DNA of 64,000 bases, from contig NZ_JAUEQY010000001.1 of NCBI RefSeq assembly GCF_030406325.1, forward strand, positions 1 through 64,000, given 5' to 3'. Source of the stretch: Actinomadura sp. DC4. Its GTDB lineage: Bacteria > Actinomycetota > Actinomycetes > Streptosporangiales > Streptosporangiaceae. Below are positions 18,147 to 26,913 of the stretch, in pieces. A program made the position numbers and the translations under genes. How positions within the stretch are numbered: position 1 is the first letter of the stretch; each line of letters opens with the position of its first letter. The notes below the pieces were generated by a model. The model was given only the letters and a program-made list of their open reading frames with translations. It had not been told where the DNA came from and ran no database searches.

Positions 18147-19330
18147 CCTGAGGCGACGGGGTCGCTCGCCGAACGAGGCGCTAGAGGCGACGAGCAGCCC
18201 TCCGCCGAGGAAGTCGTGGGTGAACTCGCGATCGCCGCCCGAACCCGCCGAGGTCCGCGCGAAGCCCCCGAGTTTCGCTGCCGGACGCGGCACCCGTTCC
18301 CTTGGGTGGGCGGCTGGGGACGACATGGGTGGTGGGACAGTTGGCCGGGTGCGTGACTGCCCGCCTGAACAGCCTTTTGCCGAGGTGGTCGTGAGTGATC
18401 CTGCGGCGCCGATCCTGCGGTTCGTTCGCGTTCTGAGCGGCGCGAAGCCCCCGGGTTCCCTTGCCGGAGGCGGCACCCGGTCCTCCTTAGGCGGTAGTGA
18501 ACAACCGGGCGTGGCCGCTCGCCCTGAGCCGACCTCTGCCGAGGAGGTCGTGGCGAGCCGGCCGACCGCCGGAACCCGCCGTTTGGTCCGCACCCCGAGT
18601 GGAGCTAAGCCTCGGTTCAGTGGGTGGCGACGGTATCTGGTCCGCGCCGTCCTTGTCCGTGCCGAAGGCCACGGTTACCTCAATTCCTTCGCCGCCAGCC
18701 GTGTCGCGACCGATCACGAGCCGGAGGCGGGCGAGCAGGAGCCGTTCTTCCGCCGTCAGCCCTGCGTCCGCCGCCGGTCAGCGCCGCCGCCGCGTCGACG
18801 TGCGTAAGGCGGGTTGCGGGGGATGGCACGGGTAGCGGACCAGTTGGCCGAGCGCGTGTTCAGGACGCGATCGGTGTCCGGGCAGCGGTGATCGGCCGGG
18901 ACCGCGTGCGGTCGCTCACCAGGCCGGTCGCGCCTGCCGAACGCGCGCCGGATCCCGATGTGGTGAGTGGCGTCGTGGCTGCGACCGGCATCACTGCTGA
19001 GTGCGCGCTCGCGGTGCCGCCGACAGCGGCGCCGGCTGGCCCTGCTGGGCCGCTTGGATCCGGAGGCGGACGAGGAGCCGGAGGCGCGCCGGATTCCGGT
19101 GCGGGGAGCGGTGCTGTCGGTGCGGCCGGTGGCGAGCCGGTGCCGGTTTCCGGGGCAGGATCGCGGCCGGCGGGGATGGCTGCGGAGTCGCTGGACCGCC
19201 CGCCGTCTCGCCGAGTGCGAGTGGGGCCACCCCCCGACCGTCCCTCATCAAAGACATCGCCGGCCGGCCTGAGAACAACCCTTCCCGGCAGGGCCGCGGG
19301 CTGTTCGGGTGACGCCTGCCCGCAGGCCCC
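18147..19330 (+). pseudogene. Decayed copies of the upstream gene's 3' segments
   Basis: No convincing gene. The stretch carries degenerate copies of the 3' part of the preceding Ada-like gene. A unit beginning GCCGAGG recurs at 18204, 18379 and 18538 (gene copy at 17925). In the 18379 unit, 18421-18448 matches gene bases 17967-17994 at 24 of 28 positions and at the same 42-base offset from GCCGAGG, encoding FVRVLSGAK for FVRILSGTK. Bases 19242-19262 match gene 18016-18036 at 19 of 21 positions and are followed by a Cys-rich remnant near 19299-19330. Zinc-ligand residues and a single frame are lost. An open 195-codon frame at 18220-18807 holds two of the units but has no other support. Confidence 0.6.
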
Positions 19331-19368
19331 TCGCCATCTCCTCCGCGGCGGGCGGCGCGCGTCAGGGG

Positions 19369-20118
19369 TCAGCCGCGGTGGCGGCGGCGGAGTTCGCGTT
19401 GCTGGTCGCGGAACTCGCGCTGGACCTCGCGCTGCTTGTCACGGAACTCGCGGTGGATGCGCCGCTGCTCCTCGTGCAGCCGCCCGTGGCCACGAGCCCT
19501 CGAGGACTCGTCCGCGCCACGGCGTTCCACACTCACGCCGCCGAACAGCGCGAAGCCCGTCAGCCGGATCACCGGCGCCTCCGGGTCGAGCGTGTCGTCC
19601 GACGGCAACGACGTGCCGCCGAAGATGGCCGAGATCGAGTTGGTCACCCGTACGCCCGGGGGCAGGATCATGTTGACGCCGCCCATCACCGCGACGATGT
19701 TGATCGTGACCTCCCGTCGCGAGAGGACCGCCTGCCGGAGGTCGAGTTCGACCCCGCCGCACACGGCGACCACGTTGGTCTCCGGTTCGATCAGCCAGCG
19801 TCCGCGGCGTTCGGCGCCGCTGAAGACGGCCACGATGTTCGGCGCGCCGGACTCCGGCGGGGGCAGGTCGTCGCGTACGGGCGGCGCGGTGGCCGGTGCC
19901 GGGGTGCCGCCCGTCGCGGGCAGGTCGTGCACGATCGGGGCGAGTTCGGCGTACGTCTTCGCCTGGTAGGCGGCGTCGAGGCGCTCGGCGTGCTCGTCGG
20001 CGGTCAGCCGCCCCTCGGCCAGGGCCTCGCGTAGTTGGTCGGCCACCCGATCGCGGTCGGCGTCGGAGGCGCGCATACGCGCGGGGTCGGGCTCGGCCGG
20101 CCTCTCTGAAAGGTCCAC
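19369..20118 (-). CDS. DUF1707 plus LiaF-like C-terminal domain protein
   Basis: N-terminal DUF1707 domain (RASDADRDRVADQLREALAEGRL...EHAERLDAAY pattern, about residues 15-60), then a beta-rich LiaF/cell-wall-active antibiotic response type domain (about 90-200) with repeated VAVxGGVxxxL and IFGG strands, and a highly charged helical tail with two REFRD repeats. No membrane segment. Usually linked to envelope stress sensing; partner unknown. GTG start at 20118. It lies downstream of ileS on the same strand, with a hairpin between them and two TCCGTACGGA palindromes (20130-20139, 20157-20166) just upstream of its start that could be operators. Confidence 0.8.
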   Translation of the reverse strand: MDLSERPAEPDPARMRASDADRDRVADQLREALAEGRLTADEHAERLDAAYQAKTYAELAPIVHDLPATGGTPAPATAPPVRDDLPPPESGAPNIVAVFSGAERRGRWLIEPETNVVAVCGGVELDLRQAVLSRREVTINIVAVMGGVNMILPPGVRVTNSISAIFGGTSLPSDDTLDPEAPVIRLTGFALFGGVSVERRGADESSRARGHGRLHEEQRRIHREFRDKQREVQREFRDQQRELRRRHRG

Positions 20119-20167
20119 ACACGCATCATTCCGTACGGAACAGGCACAGCCAACGTTCCGTACGGAC

Positions 20168-20202
20168 GATCCCGGCGAGGCGACGACGGCCCCGCCGGGA
20201 TC
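20168..20202 (-). terminator. Hairpin after ileS
   Basis: Perfect 10-base inverted repeat GATCCCGGCG (20168-20177) and CGCCGGGATC (20193-20202) with a 15-base loop, starting 7 bases past the ileS stop on the minus strand. No T tract. Likely ileS terminator or 3'-end stabiliser. Confidence 0.5.
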
Positions 20203-20208
20203 GCGCGT

Positions 20209-23200
20209 TCACGACGACCGGCGCAGCCAGAAGGTCAGCCGCAGGTCCTCGTCGCGGTTGGCGGGCAGGTCCTCCTCCGGCTCCTCGTCGTGCCAGGTGT
20301 CGGCGAGCACCTCGCCCGCCACCTCGGCGCCGTGCTCGGCCAGCGCCTCGTCCAGGTCGGCGTCGGTGGTGTGCCACCACAGCTCGATCCGGTCGGTGAT
20401 GTCCAGGCCGGTGTTCTTGCGGGCGTCCTGCACCAGGCGGATCACCTCGCGCACCAGCCCGGCGCGGCGCAACGACGGCGTCACGGTCAGGTCCAGCCCG
20501 ACCGTCTCGCCTGCGGCGCTCTCCACCGCCCAGCCGCTGCGCGGCCGCTCGGTGACGATCACGTCACCCGGGGCCAGCTCGACCTTGCCGACCTCGGCCG
20601 CCTCGACCGTCGCCGTACCGCCGTCGCGCAGGGCGTGGGTGAGCGCGGACGGCTCGGCGGAGGTGATCGCCTGGGCGACCTTCGGGGTCTGCTTGCCGAA
20701 GCGCTTGCCGAGCTCGCGGAAGTTCGGCTTCACGACGTACTCGACGAGGTCTCCGCCGATCGAGGCGAGCGTGTCGAACCCCTGGACGTTCAGCTCGTCG
20801 GCGATCTGGTCGCGCAGCTCGTCAGGCAGCGACCCCCATCCGGCCGCGCCGACCAGGGCCCGGCCGAGCGGCTGCCGCGTGCGTACGCCCGAGGAGGCCC
20901 GCGCGGCGCGGCCCAGCTCGACCAGCCGCCGTACGAGCGCCATCTGCTCGGTGAGAGAAGGGTCGAGCAGCGCCTCGTCCACCGACGGCCACGCCGCGAG
21001 GTGCACCGAGTCCGGCGCGTCCGGGAGCCGCAGGACGTCCCACACGTAGTCGGTGAGGAACGGCGCGATCGGCGCCATGAGCCGGGTCAGCGTCTCCAGG
21101 CACTCGTACAGGGTCGCGAAGGCCGAGGCGTTCGCGGCCCCGCCCTCCGGGCCCTCCCAGAAGCGGCGGCGGGAGCGGCGGACGTACCAGTTGGACAGGT
21201 CGTCGATGAACTCGGCGAGCCGCCGCCCGGCGGCCGTCGTGTCGAAACCCTCCAGCGCGGTGTCCACCTCGCGTACGGTCCGGTGCAGCTCGGCGAGCAC
21301 CCACCGGTCCAGCAGCGGCCGCTCCGCGGGAGCCGCCGTACCCGGCGTCCAGCCCGACGCGTTGGCGTACAGGACGAAGAACGACACGGTGTTCCAGTAC
21401 GTCAGCAGGATCTTGCGGACGATCTCCTCCAGCGCCGCGTCGCCGACGCGGCGGGCCGCCCACGGCTGCCCGGCCGCCGCCATGTACCAGCGCAGCGCGT
21501 CGGCGCCGTGCTTGTCCATCAGCGGGATCGGCTCCAGGACGTTGCCGAGGTGCTTGCTCATCTTGCGGCCGTCCTCGGCGAGGAGCAGCCCGAGGCACAG
21601 GACGTTCTCGTACGAGGAGCGGTCGAAGACGAGCGTGCCCACGGCCATGAGGGAGTAGAACCAGCCGCGGGTCTGGTCGATCGCCTCGCAGATGTACTGC
21701 GCGGGGTAGGAGCTCTCGAACGTGTCGTTCCGCCGGTGCGGCGCGCCCCACTGGGCGAACGGCATCGAGCCGGAGTCGTACCAGGCGTCGATCACGTCGG
21801 GCACGCGCCGCGCCTCGCCCTCGCACTGCGGGCAGGGGAAGGTGACGTCGTCGACGAAGGGCCGGTGCGGGTCGAGCGCGCTCAGGTCCTGGCCGGCCAG
21901 CTCACCGAGCTCCTTGAGCGACCCGACGCAGGTGGCGTGATCCTCCTCGCACAGCCACAGCGGCAGGGGAGTGCCCCAGTAGCGGCTGCGCGACAGCGAC
22001 CAGTCGACGTTGTTCCGCAGCCACTCGCCGTACCGGCCCTCCTTGATCGTCTCGGGGAACCAGCTGGTGCGGTCGTTCTCCGCGAGGAGCTGGTCCTTGA
22101 TCGCGGTCGTCTTGATGTACCAGGCGGGCAGCGCGTAGTAGAGGAGCGGCGTGTGGCACCGCCAGCAGTGCGGGTAGCTGTGCTCGTACGCCTCGGAGCG
22201 GAACAGCAGGTCCCGCTCCTTCAGGTCGTCGATGAGCGGCGGGTTGGCGTCGCGGAAGAACATCCCGCCGACGAGCGGCACCGGCAGGTCGAACCGGCCG
22301 TCGGGCTTGATGGGGTTCACGACCGGCATCCCGGCGGCCCGGGTGGCGGCGAAGTCGTCGGCGCCGAACGCGGGCGCCAGGTGGACCAGGCCCGTGCCGT
22401 CCTCGGTGGTGACGAAGTCCGCGGTCAGCACGCGGTGGGCGTCCGGGATCTCCACGAGGTCGAACGGGCGCCGGTAGGCGGTGCCGGCCAGCTCGGACCC
22501 GGCGTGCCGGGAGACGATGTGCCAGCCCTCGCCGAGGACGCGGGCGAACAGCGGCTCGGCGACGACGACGCGGCCGGGCTCGCCCGAGCGCGCCGCGACG
22601 ACGTACGTGACGTCGGGGTGCACCGCGATGGCGGTGTTGGAGACGAGGGTCCACGGGGTGGTGGTCCACACGAGCAGGTCGGTGCCCTCGAGCGGGCCCT
22701 CGGCGAGGGGGAACCGTACGGTCACCGACGGGTCCGTCACGGTCTCGTAGCCGCCCGGCTGGCCGAGCTCGTGGTCGGACAGCGGGGTGCCGCAGCGCGG
22801 GCAGTACGGGCTGATGCGGTGGTCGCGTACGAGCAGGCCCTTGTCGAAGATGACCTTGAGCGACCACCAGACGGACTCGACGTACTCCGGGTCCATGGTG
22901 CGGTACGCCTGGTCAAGGTCGACCCAGTAGCCCATGCGCTCGGTCATCGCCTCGAAGGCGTCGACGTGGCGGAGCACCGACTCGCGGCAGCGCCGGTTGA
23001 ACTCCGCGACGCCGTACGCCTCGATGTCCTTCTTGCCGGACAGGCCGAGCTCCCGCTCGACGGCCACCTCGACGGGCAGGCCGTGGCAGTCCCAGCCGGC
23101 CTTGCGGCGGACGCTGAGGCCCTTCATGGTCTTGAACCGCGGGAAGAGGTCCTTGAACACGCGGGCCTCGACGTGGTGGACGCCGGGCATGCCGTTCGCG

Positions 23201-23382
23201 GTCGGCGGCCCCTCGTAGAACACCCACGGGTCGCCGTCGGCGGTCTGCTCGAGGGAGCGTTCGAAGACCTTGCCCTCATCCCAGCGGCGCAGCACCTCGC
23301 GTTCGAGGCCGGGCAGGTCGACCTGGGCGGGCAGGGCACGCATCCTGCGCGGCTGCGGCTCGGCGGGCATCTCGTCGGGCAT
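20209..23382 (-). CDS. ileS: Isoleucyl-tRNA synthetase, IleS2-like with GxHH signature
   Basis: Charges tRNA-Ile. 1057 residues: class I catalytic core split by the CP1 editing domain, then KMSKH at residues 607-611 and an anticodon-binding domain with a long C-terminal part. The class I HIGH signature reads G67-V-H-H70 (in ANGMPGVHH), i.e. the first and third positions of HxGH are swapped. This variant is known in IleRS2 enzymes of some bacteria, including streptomycete enzymes, and published work links it to extreme mupirocin resistance. ATG 23382 with GGAGG upstream that the T-box leader can sequester. Last known partner genes are absent; it is preceded only by its leader. Confidence 0.97.
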   Translation of the reverse strand: MPDEMPAEPQPRRMRALPAQVDLPGLEREVLRRWDEGKVFERSLEQTADGDPWVFYEGPPTANGMPGVHHVEARVFKDLFPRFKTMKGLSVRRKAGWDCHGLPVEVAVERELGLSGKKDIEAYGVAEFNRRCRESVLRHVDAFEAMTERMGYWVDLDQAYRTMDPEYVESVWWSLKVIFDKGLLVRDHRISPYCPRCGTPLSDHELGQPGGYETVTDPSVTVRFPLAEGPLEGTDLLVWTTTPWTLVSNTAIAVHPDVTYVVAARSGEPGRVVVAEPLFARVLGEGWHIVSRHAGSELAGTAYRRPFDLVEIPDAHRVLTADFVTTEDGTGLVHLAPAFGADDFAATRAAGMPVVNPIKPDGRFDLPVPLVGGMFFRDANPPLIDDLKERDLLFRSEAYEHSYPHCWRCHTPLLYYALPAWYIKTTAIKDQLLAENDRTSWFPETIKEGRYGEWLRNNVDWSLSRSRYWGTPLPLWLCEEDHATCVGSLKELGELAGQDLSALDPHRPFVDDVTFPCPQCEGEARRVPDVIDAWYDSGSMPFAQWGAPHRRNDTFESSYPAQYICEAIDQTRGWFYSLMAVGTLVFDRSSYENVLCLGLLLAEDGRKMSKHLGNVLEPIPLMDKHGADALRWYMAAAGQPWAARRVGDAALEEIVRKILLTYWNTVSFFVLYANASGWTPGTAAPAERPLLDRWVLAELHRTVREVDTALEGFDTTAAGRRLAEFIDDLSNWYVRRSRRRFWEGPEGGAANASAFATLYECLETLTRLMAPIAPFLTDYVWDVLRLPDAPDSVHLAAWPSVDEALLDPSLTEQMALVRRLVELGRAARASSGVRTRQPLGRALVGAAGWGSLPDELRDQIADELNVQGFDTLASIGGDLVEYVVKPNFRELGKRFGKQTPKVAQAITSAEPSALTHALRDGGTATVEAAEVGKVELAPGDVIVTERPRSGWAVESAAGETVGLDLTVTPSLRRAGLVREVIRLVQDARKNTGLDITDRIELWWHTTDADLDEALAEHGAEVAGEVLADTWHDEEPEEDLPANRDEDLRLTFWLRRSS

Positions 23383-23400
23383 ACGGCACCTCCGGCGTCA

Positions 23401-23660
23401 CGGAATTCGACGTGGACCGGAGGGACGAGGCGGTCAGCCCCGCGGTACCACCCTCCTTGGCCGTCCCCCAGGAGGAGACGACCCGCTCATTGCGCTCGGC
23501 TGCCGGGTCTACTGGGCCGTTACGGCCGTTCTGCCGGCGGCTATGGGGTGATCGGACCGCCGGGCACGCCCCCGGACTCACACCGTCTCCGGGTCGCTCA
23601 AGGCTGCGTACGGCGGCAGGTGTCCCCATCAACGCCTTGCCGATAGCGACGATAACGTAC
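23401..23660 (-). ncRNA. ileS T-box leader, translational type
   Basis: On the minus strand, the T-box core GGTGGTACCGCGG (complement of 23440-23452) is unmistakable. A candidate isoleucine specifier ATC lies at complement of 23550-23552 within a stem I-like region that begins near GATGGGGAC. Two alternative pairings are visible: GGAGGG (complement of 23451-23456) with CCCTCC (complement of 23419-23424) as antisequestrator, or CCTCCGG (complement of 23417-23423) with the Shine-Dalgarno CCGGAGG (complement of 23389-23395). Thus uncharged tRNA-Ile binding should free the ribosome binding site, as in other actinobacterial ileS T-boxes. The 5' boundary is approximate. Confidence 0.88.
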
Positions 23661-23863
23661 GGCGGCCCATGAGTTCTTCCCGATTCCGATGCCGGGTCAC
23701 GACCGGAAGGGTCGGATGATCTGTCCGAAACCGGGGTGTTTCAACTTCGTTCGCGGTGGTTTGGGCGGCGGCCCAGGGTCAAGTTTGGGTAAGCCGGCGG
23801 CCACGGCCAGGTTGCTAACCAGGTGTATTAGGACATATGCGGCGTGTTACAAGACCTGGTCAT

Positions 23864-23893
23864 TTGCCGTCTCGCGGAACCGCGACCTATGCT
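23864..23893 (+). promoter_or_regulatory. Candidate dksA-like gene promoter
   Basis: TTGCCG (23864-23869) and TATGCT (23888-23893) are 18 bases apart, 43 bases before the ATG at 23936. The rest of the 264-base spacer from the T-box 5' end shows no gene; a weaker TTGCTA (23812) pair lies upstream. Confidence 0.4.
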
Positions 23894-23935
23894 TCCCGCA
23901 CTGCCAGAGATGATCGGCGCAAGGGGGGCCCGACT

Positions 23936-24445
23936 ATGGACGGCACTGCCGGCCCGAAGGATAGGAATCCCACGGCTGAGGCGCCGCGTGCGACCCGCTC
24001 CGGAACACGGCGCGCGTCCACGACGGGGCGAAAGATCTCCCCGGCGACCGCGAAGCGGTTGCCGGTCCGCCAGGGGGAAGGTCACTGGACGGCCGGCGAG
24101 CTCGCCGACGTACGCGACCGGCTCGAACTCGAGATGGTCGACCTGCGAAACGAGATCGCGGCGGCGGAGTCCCAGATCGCCGAGAGGATGAACGACGCGG
24201 CCGAAGGCGCGGGAGACGACCAGGCCGACGCGGGGGCCAAGACGTTCGAGCGCGAGCAGGAGATGGCGCTCACCTACAACGCGCGTGACCTGCTCGCTCA
24301 GAACGAGCGCGCGGTCGACCGGATCGGCCAGGGCACATATGGTGTGTGCGAGTCGTGCGGTCAGCCGATCGGGAAGGCGCGCCTGCAGGCCTTTCCACGT
24401 GCGACCCTATGCGTGATATGCAAACAGAGAGAGGAGCGTCGCTAA
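23936..24445 (+). CDS. DksA/TraR C4-type zinc finger regulator
   Basis: 169 residues. A Lys/Arg-rich N-terminal tail, a long helical hairpin region (about residues 55-120) with alternating charge, then the DksA/TraR zinc finger CESCG...CVICK near the C-terminus with all four cysteines. Family members bind RNA polymerase through the secondary channel; in actinobacteria (CarD/RbpA contexts) the exact role of such short paralogues is not settled. ATG 23936 with AAGGGGGG at 23921-23928. First gene of a likely operon with lspA and rluD. Confidence 0.85.
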   Translation: MDGTAGPKDRNPTAEAPRATRSGTRRASTTGRKISPATAKRLPVRQGEGHWTAGELADVRDRLELEMVDLRNEIAAAESQIAERMNDAAEGAGDDQADAGAKTFEREQEMALTYNARDLLAQNERAVDRIGQGTYGVCESCGQPIGKARLQAFPRATLCVICKQREERR

Positions 24446-24453
24446 GCGACGCC

Positions 24454-25035
24454 ATGAACTCAGGGCAAGACGGCGGCCTACGCCCGCGGCGGATCGGCGT
24501 GCTCGTCGCGATCGCGACGGCGGCTCTGGCGCTCGACGTGGTCACCAAGATGATCGTGGTGGCCACGTTGCCGGACCGGACCGTCGATCTGCTCGGCGGC
24601 CTGCTCACACTGACGGAGCTCCGCAACAGCGGCGCCGCCTTCAACATCGGCACCGGCGCCGGCGTGACGCTGGTCTTCACGGTCATCGCGGCGGGCGTGG
24701 TGGTGGCGATCCTCCGCTACGCCCGTAAGCTGCGCAGCCTGCCATGGGCGGTCTCGCTCGGCCTGCTGCTCGGCGGCGCCTTGGGCAACCTCGCCGACCG
24801 GATGTTCCGCGCGCCCGGCGTGTTCCGCGGGCACGTGGTCGACTGGATCGAGCTGCCGCACTGGCCGGTGTTCAACCTGGCCGACGCCTCGATCGTCTGC
24901 GGCGGCATCCTGGCCGTCCTGCTGGCCTCACGCGGGCTGCAGGTGGACGGCACGGTGCAGCGCGACGGCGAGCAGCCTGAGCCTGCCGCCGACGAGGACC
25001 AGAGCGACGGCTCCAGGCCGGACGCCAAACGCTGA
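24454..25035 (+). CDS. lspA: Prolipoprotein signal peptidase (SPase II)
   Basis: Membrane aspartyl protease that removes signal peptides from lipoproteins. Four hydrophobic segments; catalytic aspartates in GNLADRMFR and [16 protein letters not shown] motif. 193 residues with a Glu/Asp-rich C-terminal tail. ATG 24454 lies 8 bases after the preceding stop; GAGGAG at 24431-24436 is rather far, and ATG 24412 inside the upstream gene is an alternative. The stop overlaps rluD as TGATG. Confidence 0.93.
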   Translation: MNSGQDGGLRPRRIGVLVAIATAALALDVVTKMIVVATLPDRTVDLLGGLLTLTELRNSGAAFNIGTGAGVTLVFTVIAAGVVVAILRYARKLRSLPWAVSLGLLLGGALGNLADRMFRAPGVFRGHVVDWIELPHWPVFNLADASIVCGGILAVLLASRGLQVDGTVQRDGEQPEPAADEDQSDGSRPDAKR

Positions 25036-25964
25036 TGGCCGAGCATCGCAGTCTGCCCGTACCCGACGGGCTCGAAGGCGAGCGCCTCGACGCCGCGCTC
25101 GCACGCCTTTTCGGTCTCTCGCGCACCCGCGCGGCCGAGGTCATCGCCGCCGGCGACGTGCTCGTCGACGGCCAGGCCGGCGCCAAGTCCGACCGCATGC
25201 AGGCGGGGTCCTGGCTCGAGGTGACCCTGCCCGCCCCGCCGTCGGCCCCGGTGGCCCGCCCGGAGCCGGTACCCGGCATGTCGATCCTGTACGAGGACGA
25301 CGACATCGTCGTGATCGACAAACCGATCGGCGTCGCCGCCCACCCGACCCCCGGCTGGACCGGCCCCACCGTGCTGGAAGGGCTGCTCGGCGCCGGCCAC
25401 ACGCTCGCCACCAGCGGCGCCGCCGAGCGCCAGGGCATCGTCCACCGTCTCGACGCCAACACCACCGGCGCGATGGTCGTGGCCAAGAGCGAGGCCGCCT
25501 ACTCCCTGCTCAAGCGCGCCTTCAAGGAACGCACCGTCGACAAGCGCTACCACGCCCTCGTCCAGGGCCTGCCGGACCCGCTGCGGGGCACGATCGACGC
25601 CCCGATCGACCGGCACCCCTCCGGCGACGGGCGCTGGGCGGTCGTCGCGGGCGGCCGTCCGTCGGTGACCCACTACGACGCCATCGAGGCGTTCCGCGCG
25701 GTCAGCCTGCTCGACATCAAGCTGGAGACCGGCCGTACGCACCAGATCCGGGTGCACATGTCCGCCGTGCACCATCCGTGCGCGGGCGACCTCGCGTACG
25801 GGGCCGACCCGACGCTTGCGGCACGGCTCGGGCTGAAGCGGCAGTGGCTGCACGCCGTACGTCTCGGGTTCGAGCATCCCGGCGACGGGCGATGGGTGGA
25901 GTTCGAGAGCCCGTACCCGGACGATCTGGCGCACGCTCTCGAGGTCGCGGCCGACGAGTCGTAG
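25035..25964 (+). CDS. rluD: RluA/RluD family 23S rRNA pseudouridine synthase
   Basis: N-terminal S4 RNA-binding domain (about residues 13-70) and catalytic domain with the HRLDANTTG motif, Asp140 being the expected catalytic residue. Probably modifies helix 69 or nearby uridines of 23S rRNA. 309 residues. ATG overlaps the lspA stop. The lspA-rluD pairing is common in Gram-positives. Confidence 0.92.
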   Translation: MAEHRSLPVPDGLEGERLDAALARLFGLSRTRAAEVIAAGDVLVDGQAGAKSDRMQAGSWLEVTLPAPPSAPVARPEPVPGMSILYEDDDIVVIDKPIGVAAHPTPGWTGPTVLEGLLGAGHTLATSGAAERQGIVHRLDANTTGAMVVAKSEAAYSLLKRAFKERTVDKRYHALVQGLPDPLRGTIDAPIDRHPSGDGRWAVVAGGRPSVTHYDAIEAFRAVSLLDIKLETGRTHQIRVHMSAVHHPCAGDLAYGADPTLAARLGLKRQWLHAVRLGFEHPGDGRWVEFESPYPDDLAHALEVAADES

Positions 25965-25971
25965 GCAGGCC

Positions 25972-25986
25972 GCCGGTTCGTCCGGC
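25972..25986 (+). terminator. Small hairpin after rluD
   Basis: GCCGG (25972-25976), TTCGT loop, CCGGC (25982-25986), 8 bases after the rluD stop. No T tract; weak evidence. Confidence 0.3.
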
Positions 25987-26154
25987 CTCGGCGCGGCGGG
26001 CGAGCGTACACCCACGCGGCGCAGGCCGGCTGACCGGCGCCATCCACCCATGACGCCGTCACCCGGACGGCGAGGCCGCTCAGGGGGCGCAGGACTCCGC
26101 GGGGCGCGCTCACCTCGTTCGCCGTGGACGGAGTACAGAGTGTGAGAGGTTCAC

Positions 26155-26160
26155 TACGAT
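26155..26160 (+). promoter_or_regulatory. -10 element for a leaderless TetR transcript
   Basis: TACGAT ends 8 bases before ATG 26169, the distance expected if transcription starts at the start codon. No strong -35 is seen. The gene has no ribosome binding site at a useful distance, in line with leaderless translation. Confidence 0.35.
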
Positions 26161-26168
26161 CTGACGTG

Positions 26169-26713
26169 ATGTCACCGAGAAGAGCGTCCGTCCTGCGCGG
26201 CGGCGACCTGAGTCTGCGTGATCATCTGATCGCCTCCGCCGAGGCCCTCATGGCGCGGCGGGGGACCGCCGGGCTCACCGTGTGCGACATCGCCCGTGAG
26301 GCGCGGGTCGCCGACGGGGTGCTCTACAACCACTTCGCGGACAAGGAGGACCTCCTCGCCCAGGCGCTGCACGCCCACGTACGCTCCGTCGAGCGCTCGC
26401 TGGGCGACCTGCCCGAACAGGCGGGCACGGGCGGCGTGGAGGACAACCTGCGCGCGTACATCGCCCACGGGCTGGCGCTGCACACCGGCATCCTGCCCGC
26501 CTCGCGGCCTACCTCCGCGCCGAACGCGACCTCGCCCCGCACGCCGACCCCGACATGGCCGCCACGTTGATCATCGGTGCCTGCCACGAGGTCGTCCTGC
26601 CGCCCCTGCTCCGCGGCGGCGCCGCGACCGGGATCGAGGTCCCGGACGGCTTCGCCGACGATCTCGTCGCCGCGGTCATGCCCGGCATCGGCCCTGAGAC
26701 GCGACGCCCCTAG
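26169..26713 (+). pseudogene. TetR/AcrR regulator with a frameshift
   Basis: The N-terminal part has a clear TetR helix-turn-helix (residues about 18-62: ALMARRGTAGLTVCDIAREA... VLYNHFADKEDLL). The frame changes near 26500-26507: the original frame runs to a stop at 26570, but the expected C-terminal half (AAYLRAERDLAPHADPDMAA ... LIIGACHEVVL) continues in the next frame to TAG at 26711-26713. Restoring one base, most simply TTC for TC at about 26501, would give a normal protein of about 181 residues with LPAFAAYLRAERD. Either a real recent inactivation or a sequencing error. Confidence 0.75.
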
Positions 26714-26913
26714 AACGTGCGGCCCGCGCTGGCCGGCGGGCGGCGGGGCCGGTATTCTCCCGGCAGGCGTTGATCCACCGCCCAACCTCCTTCGGCCCTC
26801 CCCGGCAGGGCCGCCCGGCGGAGGCAAAGGGGACTGGTCTTCCCGGATCGCTGGTCATCCGCCCGCCACGGGCTCCTCGCCGGGGGCCGAGTTCCGTGGT
26901 TTCCGAGGGCCTG

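Noticed and set aside
18624-19676. Plus-strand 350-codon frame
   Set aside because: Runs into the antisense of the LiaF-like gene and has Arg/Ala/Gly/Pro-only content; the first part overlaps the decayed repeat region.
20290-23646. Very long plus-strand open frame antisense to ileS
   Set aside because: Composition is a mirror of ileS codons (Val, Arg, Gly, Ala-rich with no domain); the minus strand encodes a full synthetase and a T-box.
23689-23913. Small Cys-containing ORF upstream of the dksA-like gene
   Set aside because: No ribosome binding site, lies in the promoter spacer and has no consistent codon bias.
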